From Emiliania huxleyi CCMP1516 (taxonomy: Eukaryota > Haptophyta > Isochrysidales > Noelaerhabdaceae): 64,000 nt of DNA. The notes under the pieces are model-generated. The model saw only the letters and a program-made list of their open reading frames with translations, was not told the DNA's origin and did no database searches. Made by a program: the position numbers and the translations under genes. Shown here one piece after another: positions 41,286 through 51,993 of the stretch (positions within the stretch are counted from its first letter, which is position 1; every line of letters starts with the position of its first letter). The stretch spans positions 111,531 through 175,530 of the forward strand of contig NW_005200416.1 of the NCBI RefSeq assembly GCF_000372725.1, written 5' to 3'.

Positions 41286-42679
41286 GATGCAGACGACACC
41301 CCTCCAGCACGTGTCACTGCCACGATGGTGGCGCGTCTTACGCGCCCGCCCGCCCCACCCAGGCAGGATGGAGCTAGGCCGCGACGACGTCCCTCGGCAT
41401 GCCCCCGTAGGGCTTCTGCCGAAATTCCGTCTCGCAGCATTGCTAGGGGCAAAGGTAGGCTTCCCACACGAGGGTGTAAAGCCCGATCTAGGGTACCATA
41501 CTTGACCCCCCCCCTGGCTCGTCGTCTTTTCGTGCCAAACCAGCGCGATCTCGGCGGGGCGTCAGCGCCTCTCGGAGGGGCATCATGCGCTCCCGGGGCC
41601 GCCCGACGGCGCGGGCCTCTTGCCGATGGACCCAGCCGAGGTGCCCGACCAGTCGGAGTGGCGCTGACGCGCCGCGCGCGACCACCAGCCAGCTTTCCGG
41701 CCGGGCCGAGAACGGTGCCTCGAGAATGTAGACACTCCAAACAGTTGCCGAGTTTTTTCCCTCTTTTTGAGCGCTGCTGCTGCACACCCAGCTCACCAGT
41801 GATACTAGACGCACCAGATTCACCCCGTCGCGAGCTTGACCGCGACCCCGATGACCGCCCACAGGTGGCTGATCGCGGCCGCCGCTCACGCTGCTTTTCG
41901 GCGCCTGGCTCTCAGAGGGCCCCTGCGGCTCTCTCTCGTCGCGTGACCGCCGCCGACATCATGTGCTCGGTCGTCCCCGCCGGCGCGGAGCTGCGCCACG
42001 TCGAATTGTTCGGTAACTCGACCGCCGGCGCGCCCGCCGGCTCACCTCTCGCGCCGCCCCTTCGCACAAAGCCCGCTCACGCCGCACGTACTCAGCCATC
42101 GGCGCGACATCACCCCCGCGCAGGCACCTCGCGACGGGTCGGCGCACTCGTGCGGCTCAACATGAACCTACGGAGCGACTCCGCCGCGGCTCGGCGCTGC
42201 CCATGGCAGCAACAGGTGCCGCCCCACCACCCGCCTGCTGCCTCTGCCTCTCTCAGCCATGCGACCCCGCCGCCAATGCACACCTCGAACGCGACGTCAG
42301 ATCCCGCTGCGACTGGCAGCATTCGCGGCGATGAGGCCTCCGCCAGCACTGATCGTCACAACTCGTCTGTTACGCTACACGTTTTTGCCCTCTGCAGGTG
42401 AGCGGACCGCTGCAGCCATCGATGGTGGAGCCGCGGGTCGGGTGAGGGAATGACCTTTTGGCGCGGCGCTGCTATGTGCCTGCGCGCTCATGGCGCCTTC
42501 AGGGGTGCGCCTGAGGCGTGTAGACTGCGGGGCGCCGCGATAGCGCGGCGCCGACGGTTGTGTCGCTCACTGTCACACCCACGACACGGTCACAGTGTGT
42601 GTGCAGTGCGTCCACTCCGGCGACCGTGACGCCGTCGGCGCTCGTCAAAAACATCTACTGTGGAGCTCTAAGTGTGGTT

Positions 42680-42950
42680 ACGTGTTGTACTAGTGATGCT
42701 GCACTAGGCGGCCCGTTTTTAGCAAAAAGCAGATACCACATCGCGCATGGTCATCGAAAAACCGCATGTTCGCCCGTCTGGGACCTCTTCGTACGGCTCC
42801 AAAAACCGCTCCTTAACGACGGCTACGCGGCCCGGCGGTCGATCTGCGCCTTCTCAGCGGTGGAGGGGATGTGGGCGGTACGTGCAGACCGCGTGGTGCT
42901 GCGATGGCTTGACGAGTCCGACTCCCAGCGTCGACTCTGCGACCCCACGG
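42680..42950 (+). pseudogene. Repeat-borne open frame, copy 2
   Basis: Reads TCCTSDAALGGPFLAKSRYH, then SPVWDLFVRLQKPLL and CAFSAVEGMWAVRADRVVL, matching the minus-strand frame at 22776-23040. No start or domain is evident. Confidence 0.45.
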
Positions 42951-42977
42951 AGCCTCTGCTGCTCCGGGGGGGGGGGT

Positions 42978-43115
42978 CTGCAGACCACCCGGCCGAACTT
43001 CAGAGTGGCGGTGCTCCTCAAATACCGCTCAATCGCCCACGATGTTGTGGAGGGGACATATGCTGATGATCCTGGCCCGATTGGTTCGCTCAGAAAGCTT
43101 CTGGGCGGTCGTTAA
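42978..43115 (+). pseudogene. 3' fragment of the Gig2-like gene
   Basis: Encodes RPNFRVAVLLKYRSIAHDVV and the terminal LRKLLGGR with stop, differing from 22595-22729 by one residue. The upstream catalytic-fold region is absent. Confidence 0.75.
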
Positions 43116-43155
43116 GATTCGCTCCCCGCACACCGGCCGGGAAGTATGGTACCCT

Positions 43156-43649
43156 AGACCGACCGCGCCACTAGGGGGGCGCGACCTTTGGGTCAGTCCC
43201 CTAGCGCACACTAGCCATGAAATCTAGCCGTGTGTGCTGGCGTCCGGGCAGCGGGTTAACAAGTACACACTAGCAGCTTCGATAGGAATTCATCTGTCTC
43301 GCGTTCCTCAACGCTTGCGATTCAGCTGTCGCGCCGCTGGATGATCTTGCTCAGCTCGCCGCGAGCTCGACCTGAACGCTCAGCGGCGCGACCGCTGAAT
43401 CGCAGCCGTTCGTGCTGCACGCATGCATCGTTGCGGTTTCAGATTACTTCCCCCCCTCCGTACCTAGGTAGGAATTCCGCAGCTCGCGCGAATCTCCCTC
43501 TTAACCCACCTCTAACATCACAATAGTGAATTCCTAAGGGCGCGCAAGTTTCGTGCGTCGGCCGCTATCAGCCATTGGGCTAAGTTCTCCTTGACGGCGC
43601 TGTTGGGCACGCGGCAATCGCTCCGACCTCGGCAGCCGGGCACACGAAC
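43156..43649. other. Unassigned region
   Basis: No gene or clear repeat is seen. GAATTC-flanked TTCCTA/TAGGAATTC strings occur at about 43285, 43470 and 43530. Confidence 0.3.
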
Positions 43650-43920
43650 ATGTCTCACAGTGCTTCCTCTGCCTGCGCTGCGCGCTACATCCTCCTGGAC
43701 AACCGTGTCGAGCGATTCTCAAACCAGCGCTATTGCATGGTGCTTGGCGCCTTGCTCGCGCAGCGGCTCGGCCGGACGCTAGTCGCACCGGCGTACGCCC
43801 GCGGCGAGATCTTGGACCCACCGTTCGGCGCGGCCGGCGTGGGCACGGACTACTTTGACTTTTTTGCGCCGCCACCGCGTCTGTGCACGGTTCGGCTGCG
43901 GCGCTTCCTTTCTGACCATA
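43650..43920 (+). pseudogene. O-fucosyltransferase-like N-terminal fragment
   Basis: Reads ARYILLDNRVERFSNQRYCM and VLGALLAQRLGRTLVAPAYA, then ILDPPFG and DYFDFF. The FxNQR motif with the following LAxxLxRTLVxP is typical of GDP-fucose protein O-fucosyltransferases. Coding continuity stops at a GT microsatellite and the dispersed repeat from about 44000, and no catalytic C-terminal part is found. It is either a truncated gene or the first exon of a gene with a very distant second exon. Confidence 0.55.
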
Positions 43921-43999
43921 GGGGCTGTGTGTCTGTGCATGCATGCATGTGTGTGCATGTGTGCATGTGTGCATGTGTGTGAGTGTGTGTGTGTGCAGT

Positions 44000-44440
44000 A
44001 GGTGGGCGAGCTTCAGGCACGCTCATCTCGATCGTCAAGACGTCGCTACGCGCGGTCTTCCGCGGGGGGAGCTGCGTCGACGGGTGCGGGACCGCGGCGC
44101 AGCCAGTGCCGCGGCGAGGCCTCCGGCTGTTTGCGGCGGGCGGCTTGCTGCTCGCTGCATGGCGAAAAACTCGTCTCGCCACACGCCAAGGGCTTATGCT
44201 CTGGCGAGACGTGAGGCGCATGCGCCCAGGAGGGGAGGGGGCATGTGTAACGACACTGCTAGAGATGCCTTTCGGGGCCCAGAGATAAAACTTCTGTGAT
44301 GCCATGCGTGACCTAGTAGTGTCCCCAGCTATGGGCGTGTCCACGTGTTGGAGCCAGGTGTAGTGTGGGCGCGAGAATAGCTCCGCCGTTCATGGAGGCA
44401 ACCGATGCGAGTCGACTGGTGTGTCGTCGTGGTTTCGTAT
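44000..44440 (+). repeat. Dispersed repeat, copy 2 (partner at 10038-10480)
   Basis: Inverted relative to copy 1. It directly follows the truncated fucosyltransferase-like fragment and a CATGTGTG repeat. The frame LRAVFRGGSCVDGCG/GLLLAA is open in both copies. Confidence 0.75.
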
Positions 44441-44463
44441 CAAGAATACTCACTCACTCACTG

Positions 44464-44465
<2 letters not shown>

Positions 44466-44516
<51 letters not shown>
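44466..44516 (+). repeat. (GT)n microsatellite
   Basis: About 25 GT units, upstream of the small gene at 44610. Confidence 0.95.
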
Positions 44517-44518
<2 letters not shown>

Positions 44519-44609
44519 GCGTGTGCGAGCCGCCCTGAACGCCACGAGACCGCCGAGTTTGTTCTTTTTGAGCTTTCCGTTCTTTTTTCTTTTTTTTGGC
44601 TGAGCCACC

Positions 44610-45029
44610 ATGGTGGCGGCGAGCTTCAGCGACGAGGGCGGCGGCGTGGTGCTCTGCACTGCGTCCAACCTGGCGGAGCGCGAGGTGTACGAGCGTTTCA
44701 AGCAGGAGCAGGGCGAGGCGATCCAAGCGCTTGCCGACGACGCGAAGCTGCTCTTCCGGGTGACGGTGGACGACAACACGCCGCTCAAGCCCGGACAGAG
44801 CCACGCGCTTGTGTACGCGGGCGTGGCGCACACGGCGCGGCTGTCGCGGCTGCTAGAGGTCTTCAACGCACGCTACTGCAAGGGCGAGGGGCAGGAGGGC
44901 GCTTTCCTGCTGAGCAGCGGATACGCGATCAAGCCAAACGCGTCGTGCGGCAGCGTCTTTATGCGGCACGGCGATAGCGTCACCTTCCACTCCGTCGTCG
45001 ACTTTACGCGCCTGGCGTACGCGTCATGA
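44610..45029 (+). CDS. Orphan protein, 139 aa
   Basis: ATG in a strong Kozak context (GCCACCATGG) after a T-rich leader. The protein starts MVAASFSDEGGGVVLCTASN and is compact and acidic-basic mixed (ERFKQEQGEAIQALADDAKL, LFRVTVDDNTPLKPGQSHAL), ending RHGDSVTFHSVVDFTRLAYAS. No family is recognised. Length, start context and codon bias support a real gene. No targeting signal or membrane segment. Confidence 0.6.
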   Translation: MVAASFSDEGGGVVLCTASNLAEREVYERFKQEQGEAIQALADDAKLLFRVTVDDNTPLKPGQSHALVYAGVAHTARLSRLLEVFNARYCKGEGQEGAFLLSSGYAIKPNASCGSVFMRHGDSVTFHSVVDFTRLAYAS

Positions 45030-45447
45030 CAACCGCCTGCTGTTGGCGTAAACTCCGAGACTATGTGTGCCTGTGTGACTGTTGCGCGTCCGTGCACGGA
45101 GAGTCCTCTCCACCTCTCGCGTCGTCTCTCGGTGTCGGACTCTCTCGATCCACTTATTTCTGTCTTCATTTTATCCATACCAGGCAACGTACAGGGCCTC
45201 TACTCCAGTCGACCTGCCCTCCCTTGCGCCGAGCGCGCTGCCCGACGCTCTCCTCTCACAAAGTCACAGGCTAAGGGGGGCAGCCGCGGGGGAAGAGAGA
45301 GGCAGCGGCCAGCGCCAGCGCGCAGCGCGCGGCGGATCACCCGGCGAAAGCAAAACGGCGGGGAGCGCAGCAGACTGGCGGCGACGGCCGTGCGGCGCGG
45401 CGCTCACGCCTCTGCGCCACGGCCGGCGGCGCGCTTCAAGAGCGGAT
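45030..45447. other. Convergent intergenic region
   Basis: Between the 139-aa orphan (+) and the V-ATPase gene (-). No gene or repeat recognised. Confidence 0.35.
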
Positions 45448-47283
45448 TCAGGAGCTGGCTTTAGCCGACAGGATGAGGCCGACGATGAGTCCGTAGAGGC
45501 CGAGCGCTTCGGCGAAGATGAGGATGAGCACCTGCGGTTAATCAATCAACAATAGGCTAATTAACTAATTAACCACTTCGGCGAAGATGAGNNNNNNNNN
45601 NNNNNNNNNNNNNNNNNNNNNNNNNNNNNNNNNNNNNNNNNNNNNNNNNNNNNNNNNNNNNNNNNNNNNNNNNNNNNNNNNNNNNNNNNNNGGGGGTGGG
45701 TGGGGGGTGGGAAGGGGGGGTTTGGTCCGCTGCAGCCGCTGCTGCTGCTGCTGCTGCTGCCGCGCCATGCCGACAAGAGCTTCGGAGAATCCCTCGGACT
45801 CTCGGGGAGATTCTCTGGTACTCTCGCGCCATGCCGACAAACAGCTTCGGCTGCGCTGCCGACGCCTGCGTCAGCGTCTCCCCTATTCACAGCTAGAGGG
45901 TGTGAATAGGTCTCTAGCTGCGTCAGCGTCTCACCTACCGACAACTCGCGGCGCTGAGTGCACCCAACTCCACACGACGCTGCGAACGGCGTCGGCAGCC
46001 ACTGACTCTGCAGCCGCAGCCAACCTCTCGGCCCTCTCCACTACAGCCTCGCCGACAATGCCGATTGCCATACCAGCAGCCAAACCGCTCAGGCCGCAGG
46101 CAAGCCCGCCGCCTACGCGCACAGCCGCCGACCCCGCCTCGGTCCCACCTCTGCGGCGGCTGTGGGAAGAGGCTTGCTGCGGCGGCGGCGCGCGCCAAAG
46201 TGTGCAAACGCCTTGAAAGTGGTGTACGAGGGGGCCTATGGGACATGTCTCGGAGATGTCGCGGACGTGTCCTGGACACGTCCCCTCCCTCGCCTTGCAG
46301 GGTGTGTGCGAGGGCGCATGCTCTGCGCCGGTGGTCACCTCGGGTCACCTCGGGTCACCTCGGGTCACCTCGGGTCATCTCGGGTCATCTCGGGTCATCT
46401 CGGGTCATCTCGGGTGATCTCGCCTTTTGATCGACGGTGGTCACCTCGTTGGAGATGATGACTGCGATGATGAGGCCGTAGATGCCGAGCACACCCGCCA
46501 TTACCACCTGCGGGAGGAACCGGGCAGCCGCCTCGGGCCCGTCTGCGCTGCGCAGCGGGCGAGGTGCCGGCTGCCGCTTCGGGCAAGGTGCCGGCTGCCG
46601 CAGCGGGCGAGGTGCCGGCTGCCGCAGCGGGCGAGGTGCCGGCTGCCGCTTCCAGGCGCCCTCGCGCGCGGCGGAGCGCCGCGCGCGCAGGCAAAGGGCG
46701 GAGGGGAGGGAGGGGGGAGGCGTGCGCGCGCACCGGAACGATGCTCTTCATGATGAGCTCGGGCTGGCCCACGCCTGGCGGCGAGGGCGGCGGCGGGCTG
46801 GGAGGGGGAAGGGGGGGGGAGGGGAGGGGAGGAGGGCCGGGGAGAGAAGGTCGAGAGGGCGGCAGTGCTTGAAGGGAGCGGCGGTGAGGGGGGCGGCGGA
46901 GACGGAGGCGATGGAGAGGCGCGCGCTGGGGACGGAGGCGGCGGACGGGAACGGCGGCGACGTGGGCGAGGGTTGGGGTGGAGGCGAAGGAGGTGGAGGG
47001 CTCGAGGCGGCGAGGGGGCGGCGGACAGGGCGGCGGTGAAGAGCCGGGCGGCGGGCTTGGAGGCGGCGGCGAGGGAGGCGGCGGACTTGGAGGAGGCGGG
47101 GAGGGGGGCGGCGGCGATGGGCGCGGCGGGGAGAGGCGCGGCGGGGAGGGGTGCGGGCGTGCCGAGCGTCGAGATGCCGATCCCCGACTTGCCGGTGCCA
47201 TAGGCAGCGCCCATGTTCGAGAAGACCAGGGCGAAGGCGGCGCCCATGAAGCCCCAGAAGGGCGCCTCCAGCTCGATCGGCAT
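45448..47283 (-). CDS. V-type H+-ATPase proteolipid subunit c
   Basis: Exons: 47163-47283 ([20 protein letters not shown]), 46734-46774 ([13 protein letters not shown]), 46445-46507 ([20 protein letters not shown]), 46196-46235 ([13 protein letters not shown]), 46048-46112 ([20 protein letters not shown]), about 45830-45882 ([15 protein letters not shown]) and 45448-45531 ([20 protein letters not shown]). Four hydrophobic hairpin helices of the 16-kDa proteolipid are present, and the proton-carrying Glu is in FAEALGLYG. The product forms the rotating membrane ring of the vacuolar proton pump. Phase is kept except between the fifth and sixth exons, where one base or a micro-exon is missing. 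Five donors are GC or GT beginning with a likeness of the next exon. An assembly gap lies in the last intron. Confidence 0.88.
45591..45691. other. Assembly gap (run of N)
   Basis: 101 undetermined bases inside the V-ATPase gene. CTTCGGCGAAGATGAG is present both in the last exon (45511-45526) and directly beside the gap (45575-45590). Confidence 0.98.
46330..46420 (-). repeat. GGGTCACCTC/GGGTCATCTC array in V-ATPase intron
   Basis: About nine 10-bp units. The intron begins with GTGACCACC on the minus strand and the array unit GGTGACCCGA resembles that start. Confidence 0.85.
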
Positions 47284-48336
47284 CGATTGGGCGAGGGGAG
47301 TGGGAGGGCGTGCAGCTTGTTGGGGCGCGGAGAGCCACAGCTGCGAAATCCGAGAAAAAATCCGCTCCGCCCGTGTTTACTTTAAGGCCCTTGCCCTGCG
47401 AACGCGCACCCCCGGGGCTAGGGCTCTCTTGCCCGCAACCCGACACCGATCATCCGGCCCGCTGGGTGCGCTTCTGAGCTCCTCGGCCCTGGATGTGAGG
47501 TTACTGATTGCACTCCAAGTGCTCCAAGTGCCGCCACCACTTCCGCCCCCGCCGCCGACGTGGCCGTCACCGCTCCACCCGCGCGGAGCCTGGGGGACCC
47601 GGAACCGCCCCGTCGGAGGCTGGGGTACCCGGGGGAGGGGTCCGAGGGGGGGGAGGTGCCGCGGGGAGACAGCGGGTCAGCCGGCGGACCGGAAGGCCGG
47701 GACCGGAGGGCCCCGGGTGAGGCCTGTCAAGGGAGGGAGGGGAGAATCGAGCTGACTCGGCCTCTGCGAGTGGGAGTCGGGCCGAGCGAGCCCACCGGGG
47801 GTAGACCCGTCGCGGCGGCGGCCGGACCGCCGTGATCCTATACGGCGAGAGAGACCGCGCCTCCCCGAGCCTAGTGAGGAACCGGCGGAGGGGTGGCTGG
47901 CCTCGGAGCGGCGCTGAAGGATGGTTACGGTGCGCAGGCGAGGACCTGGGCGAGGTCGAGGCGAGGTCGAGGTCAGGTCACATCGGTCGCTTTCCTCGAC
48001 ACCACGACGCCGTATCCGGTCGGGTAAAGGGAGGGACATAGGCCAGCGTCGCCTTGCTGACCTCGGAGCGGGCCGGCGCTGGGGGATGGTTACGGTGCGC
48101 AGGCGAGGAGCTTGAGAGGACCTTGAGAGGTCCGGCCGAGGTCCGGGCGAGGTCGAGGCGAGGTCGAGGTCAGGTCACATCGGTCGCTTTCCTCGACACC
48201 ACGACGCTGTATCCGGTCGGGGAAAGGGAGGGAGATAGGCCAGCGTCGCCTTGCTGGCCTCGGAGCGGCGCTGAAGGATGGTTACGGTGCGCAGGCGAGG
48301 ACCTTGAGAGGTAGGAACAACGAAAGACTCGATCTC
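47284..48336. repeat. Gene-poor region with about 165-bp tandem units
   Basis: Between about 47885 and 48310, CTCGGAGCGGCGCTGAAGGA-type sequence followed by GGTCAGGTCACATCGGTCGC and CTCGACACCACGACGC occurs two to three times. 47512-47534 carries the inverted CACTTGGAGTGC element. 47284-47880 holds no supported gene. Confidence 0.6.
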
Positions 48337-48650
48337 TCAAATGAAGCTCACGCGGCTCCGTTGGGGACCACCGCTTACACACGGCCGCGTGGCGCAGGCC
48401 CGTCCTCTCGAGCACGCACGGCGCAAGGTCCGGGTCCGCGAGGACGTCGGTCGCGACGGCGGGCGGAGGGCTGTGGTGGGCGAGGAGCGCCTCGGCCCTC
48501 CTGTTTGCAGCGGGGCTGTCCCGCATCGCGCCTGATCGCGATCAGGGCATCGGGCGGAAGAGCGGCGAGCCGCAGCTCGTACCGGGCGGAGGCGAGCATT
48601 TCGCGAGACAAAAAAGAATTCGCGCAGCTTTGCAAAAGGGGAAGTTTCAC
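48337..48650 (-). pseudogene. Truncated 5' copy of the ARM-repeat gene
   Basis: Reads AALPPDALIAI, then RRAEALLAHHSPPPAVATDV and LAPCVLERTGLRHAAVCKRW, nearly identical to the N-terminus of the gene at 48705-50438, then leaves the similarity. It lies immediately downstream in the same orientation, so it is a tandem partial duplication. Confidence 0.75.
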
Positions 48651-48704
48651 CGTTGTTTCTAAACAACGAAAGACCCTCGTCTCTCAAAAGACAGCTCACG
48701 CGGC

Positions 48705-50438
48705 TCACGCGGCCGTCCGCCTGCGCACCCTCCTCACGCCGAGGCTGACTAGCGCCTCGTCGCACCTCTCCGCCTGCCTCTCCACCCCCTCCTCCGCCGT
48801 CTCTCGAGCGAGCGCCTTCAGCGCCGCAACGCCGCCGACCCGGTGCCACTGCTCAGCGCACGCAGACGAGGAGGTTGCGAGGGCCAGGAGGGCGTTGATG
48901 CTGTCTCTGCGCCAGCCATTTTCCTCGGGCTGGTCCAGCTGCGAGAGCAGCAGCGAGAGGCAAATGTCGTCAGCGGGGAGGTCGGGACAGCTGCTGGCCA
49001 GGTACACAAGTGACATGGCAGCAGAGAGCTTGCAGCGGTCCGAGGCGCTTGCCTCCTGCGCGAGAGAGGAGAGGACCGCCACACCGCCAGCCTCGACGAC
49101 GCCCTCGTGCGTGGCGGGTGTTACCTCAATCATGTAGCTGAGCGCCACCGCGGCCAGCTCCTTCTGCCTCTCAGTCCCATCGCGAGCCAGCGAAATAAGC
49201 ACCTCGATCCCGCCGGCCGCCGCGATCGCCACGCTGTTGGCTTCGTTGATAGCGAGGTTCGCCAGCGCCCCCGCCGCTTCCTCCTTCTGCTCCCCATTCC
49301 CGTCGCGAGCCAGCGACACGAGGACCTCAATGCCGCCGGCCGCGGCTATCGCCACCTTGTTGTCGTCGTTGTAAGCGAGGTTCCTCAGCACGCCCGCCGC
49401 ACGCTCCTTCTGCCTCTCATTCCCGTCGCGAGCCAGCGACATGAGGACCTCGATGCCGCCGGCCGCCGCGATCGCCACTCTGTTGTCGTCGTTGAAAGCG
49501 AGAATCCTCAGCGCCCCCGCCACACGCTCCTTCTGCCCTTCTGTCCCGTCGCGAGCCAACGACACGAGGACATCGATGCCACCAGCCGCCGCGATCGCCA
49601 CGCTGTTGTCGTCGTTGGCAGAGAGGTTCCACAGCGCCCCCGCCGCATGCTCCTTCTGCCCTTCATTCCCGTCGCGAGCCAGCGCGATAAGGACATCAAT
49701 GCCGCCGGCCGCAGCAATCGCGACTCTGTTGTCGTCGTTGATAGCGAGGTTCCTCAGCGCTCCCGCCGCACGCTCCTTCTGCCCCTCATTCCCATCGCGA
49801 GCCAGTGACACGAGGACCTCGATGCCGCCGGCCGCAGCGATCGCCACTCTGTTGTCGTCGTTGGCAGAGAGGCTCCACAGCGTCCCCGCCGCACGCTCCT
49901 TCTGCGCCTCACTCCCGTCGCGAGCCAGCGCGACGAGGACCTCAACTCCGCCAGCCGCCGCAATCGCCGCCTTGTTGTCCTCGTCCAGGGCAAGCTCCTG
50001 GAGCGTTGCCGCGACGTCCGCCTTCTCGTCCTCGTCTCCAACCCGTAAGAGAGCGACGAGTGCGTCCACCCTCCTGCTGCTGGCCTCCTCTCCCGACAGC
50101 CGCCTGAGCTCTCCGAGCGCAGCGGCTTGCAGCTCCGAGGAGGCATCGCCAGCGGTCTCCACCAGCCGCGCGAAGGCACCGCGCGGCGCGCAGATCAGGG
50201 ACCACCGCTTGCACACGGCCGCGTGGCGCAGGCCCGTCTTCTCGAGCACGCACGGCGCAAGGTCCGGGTCCGCAAGGATGTCGGTCGCGACGGCGGGCGG
50301 AGGGCTGTGGTGGGCGAGGAGCGCCTCGGCCCTCCTGTTTGCAGCGGGGCTGTCCCGCATCGCGCCGGCGGTGATCGCGATCAGGGCATCGGGCGGAAGA
50401 GCGGCGAGCCGCAGCTCGTACCGGGCGGAGGCGAGCAT
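48705..50438 (-). CDS. ARM-repeat protein with F-box-like N-terminus, 577 aa
   Basis: Single exon from ATG at 50438 (MLASARYELRLAALPPDALI). Residues about 45-85 (ATDILADPDLAPCVLEKTGL then RHAAVCKRW) have the spacing of an F-box-like helix set ending in VCKRW. Residues about 105-440 are ARM repeats of 41 residues with the consensus NDDNRVAIAAAGGIEVLVSL and ARDGNEGQKERAAGALRNL; at least seven are near identical, which points to recent homogenisation. The C-terminal 130 residues diverge (CDEALVSLGVRRVRRRT). F-box plus ARM suggests a substrate adaptor for an SCF ubiquitin ligase, but this is inference. Confidence 0.75.
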   Translation of the reverse strand: MLASARYELRLAALPPDALIAITAGAMRDSPAANRRAEALLAHHSPPPAVATDILADPDLAPCVLEKTGLRHAAVCKRWSLICAPRGAFARLVETAGDASSELQAAALGELRRLSGEEASSRRVDALVALLRVGDEDEKADVAATLQELALDEDNKAAIAAAGGVEVLVALARDGSEAQKERAAGTLWSLSANDDNRVAIAAAGGIEVLVSLARDGNEGQKERAAGALRNLAINDDNRVAIAAAGGIDVLIALARDGNEGQKEHAAGALWNLSANDDNSVAIAAAGGIDVLVSLARDGTEGQKERVAGALRILAFNDDNRVAIAAAGGIEVLMSLARDGNERQKERAAGVLRNLAYNDDNKVAIAAAGGIEVLVSLARDGNGEQKEEAAGALANLAINEANSVAIAAAGGIEVLISLARDGTERQKELAAVALSYMIEVTPATHEGVVEAGGVAVLSSLAQEASASDRCKLSAAMSLVYLASSCPDLPADDICLSLLLSQLDQPEENGWRRDSINALLALATSSSACAEQWHRVGGVAALKALARETAEEGVERQAERCDEALVSLGVRRVRRRTAA

Positions 50439-50485
50439 TTCGCGTGCGCGCGATTTTTCTTCGGTTCGAATGCCGTTTCGATTTT

Positions 50486-51993
50486 TTTCGCACAGAGGGC
50501 ACGCGAGGTACGACCGTGCCCGGCCGTGCTATTAAAGCGACTCGGCTCTCTAACAGGCTGCAGCCCAGAGCCACACGGAGTCTACGCGCATCGCTTGTGC
50601 ATAGCCTCGACCAATCTCCTGTTCACGGTGCAACCGTGAACAAAGAGCTTCTTCGAACCGTTACAAACACGACGCGAGCCGCCAAGCAGGGAGCCTGGGC
50701 GACTCGCTTTGACGCTGGCCAGGCCGGAGGCGAGTGCCGCCGCCAGGCCACGACCGACCGCGCCCGTCCTACGGACGGGCGCAATGGGCCAAACGGATCC
50801 GCGCCGCAGTGCGTGCAGCACCGCGCCGCCAGTCCAATACATGCAAACCGCAGGCTTTGCAGCGAGGACCAGCCTGCTCAGCTTCGAACGAGGAGCCAGC
50901 AGCCAACAGGAGGACAGCAGTCGTCCACGCCAGCTGGAATGCGAGGACCGCCCCAGCCGCAGGTGGCCCCATACGTAATGCTTTGCGCAAAGCACCGTGC
51001 AAAAATGGCGTCTTTACATGGCCATGCAGCAAGCAGTGCCGCCAGATGAGCACACGGCCATGGGCGAAGTGCACCCGCAGGGCCAGCTGGCATTGCGTGG
51101 TGCACTCGCAAATCAACCCGCCCTCTCGTGCCAAGGACGGCGCGAGGGGAGCGCGAGCATCCACCAGCAGCCGTCTGGCTGCTGGTGTGAGCCATACTCA
51201 ACACGCCGCGCGGAGCGGAGTGCGGAGCCATGAATGAGCAGTAGAGCCTGCGCCTCGAAGCACGGCCTGCGGCCCCTACCCTGCCGTCGGCCCGCCACTG
51301 GCGGCGTCGAGGACAGTTCGAGACGGTGTGCGGTGTCAGCCTGTGAGGCGCACTGCACTCGAACTGCACTAGTGGAAGCACCAACACGGCCCTCGGGCTG
51401 TTTGGGGACCCGGACGCCAGCGGCCCCCCGGGAGAGGGGTGTCCTGGTTGTGTCTTGTCTGAGTGCCAGCGCACGCAGCTATCTTAACGGCGTGAGGTCA
51501 GCAAGAACCCTCGCGGCGTAGTGCAGTCTGTGAGGGTGTGTGCCTGCACGGATTGCACAAGTAACAAATCACTCCTGTCGGCATTCCTCCGGAACGGGGC
51601 GACAGAACACGTGTTATTCCGTAGTCGGGATGACCACAAATCGTCAGGGCACTCAAGAAGAGGCCAGCCGGCACTTCGAGCTGCGCTCGACATGGGGATG
51701 CGCACAGTCAATATATGTCAATGCGCGCCGCGCGAGCGAGTCTAAAGACTCGGTCGCGAACTTTCCGAGAAGGAAGACAAGTGGGGCGGCGGCGTCGATA
51801 GATATCGACGCCGCCGTCGCCGCGCATCATGACGAGTTCGCATTCCCCATGTGACCCTCTATACCTCACCTTCGAGACAAGCCAGGGTTCAACCCAATGG
51901 ACCTAGTGTGGCGTCGAGGCCCGCACTGTCTGGACATGCGGGCCGCGGCTGACAGAACGGCGGGCTAGGCATTGAGAGCCCAGGAGTTTTAAT
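50486..51993 (+). mobile_element. Repeat element 1 with termini A and B
   Basis: Begins with A (50486-50713) and ends with B (51783-51993), both also present in the adjacent element 2. A contains the palindrome GTTCACGGTGCAACCGTGAA. B contains a hairpin with GGCGGCGTCGATA / TATCGACGCCGCC arms and a 2-nt loop. The 1.07-kb interior has no convincing gene. The element starts near the end of the ARM gene's 5' flank. Confidence 0.65.

Larger units (their letters stand above)
41290..43155. repeat. Rearranged repeat region (partners at 22.6-24.2 kb)
   Basis: 41550-41990 is inverted relative to 23740-24110. 42660-42950 is inverted relative to 22776-23040. 42978-43155 is in direct orientation to 22600-22775 and includes the last codons and stop of the Gig2-like gene. 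The mixture of orientations means at least two events. 42000-42640 shows no gene. Confidence 0.75.

Noticed and set aside
47677..48115. Frames of 60-120 aa in the 47.6-48.3 kb tandem units
   Set aside because: They change between copies of the unit and carry no domain signal.
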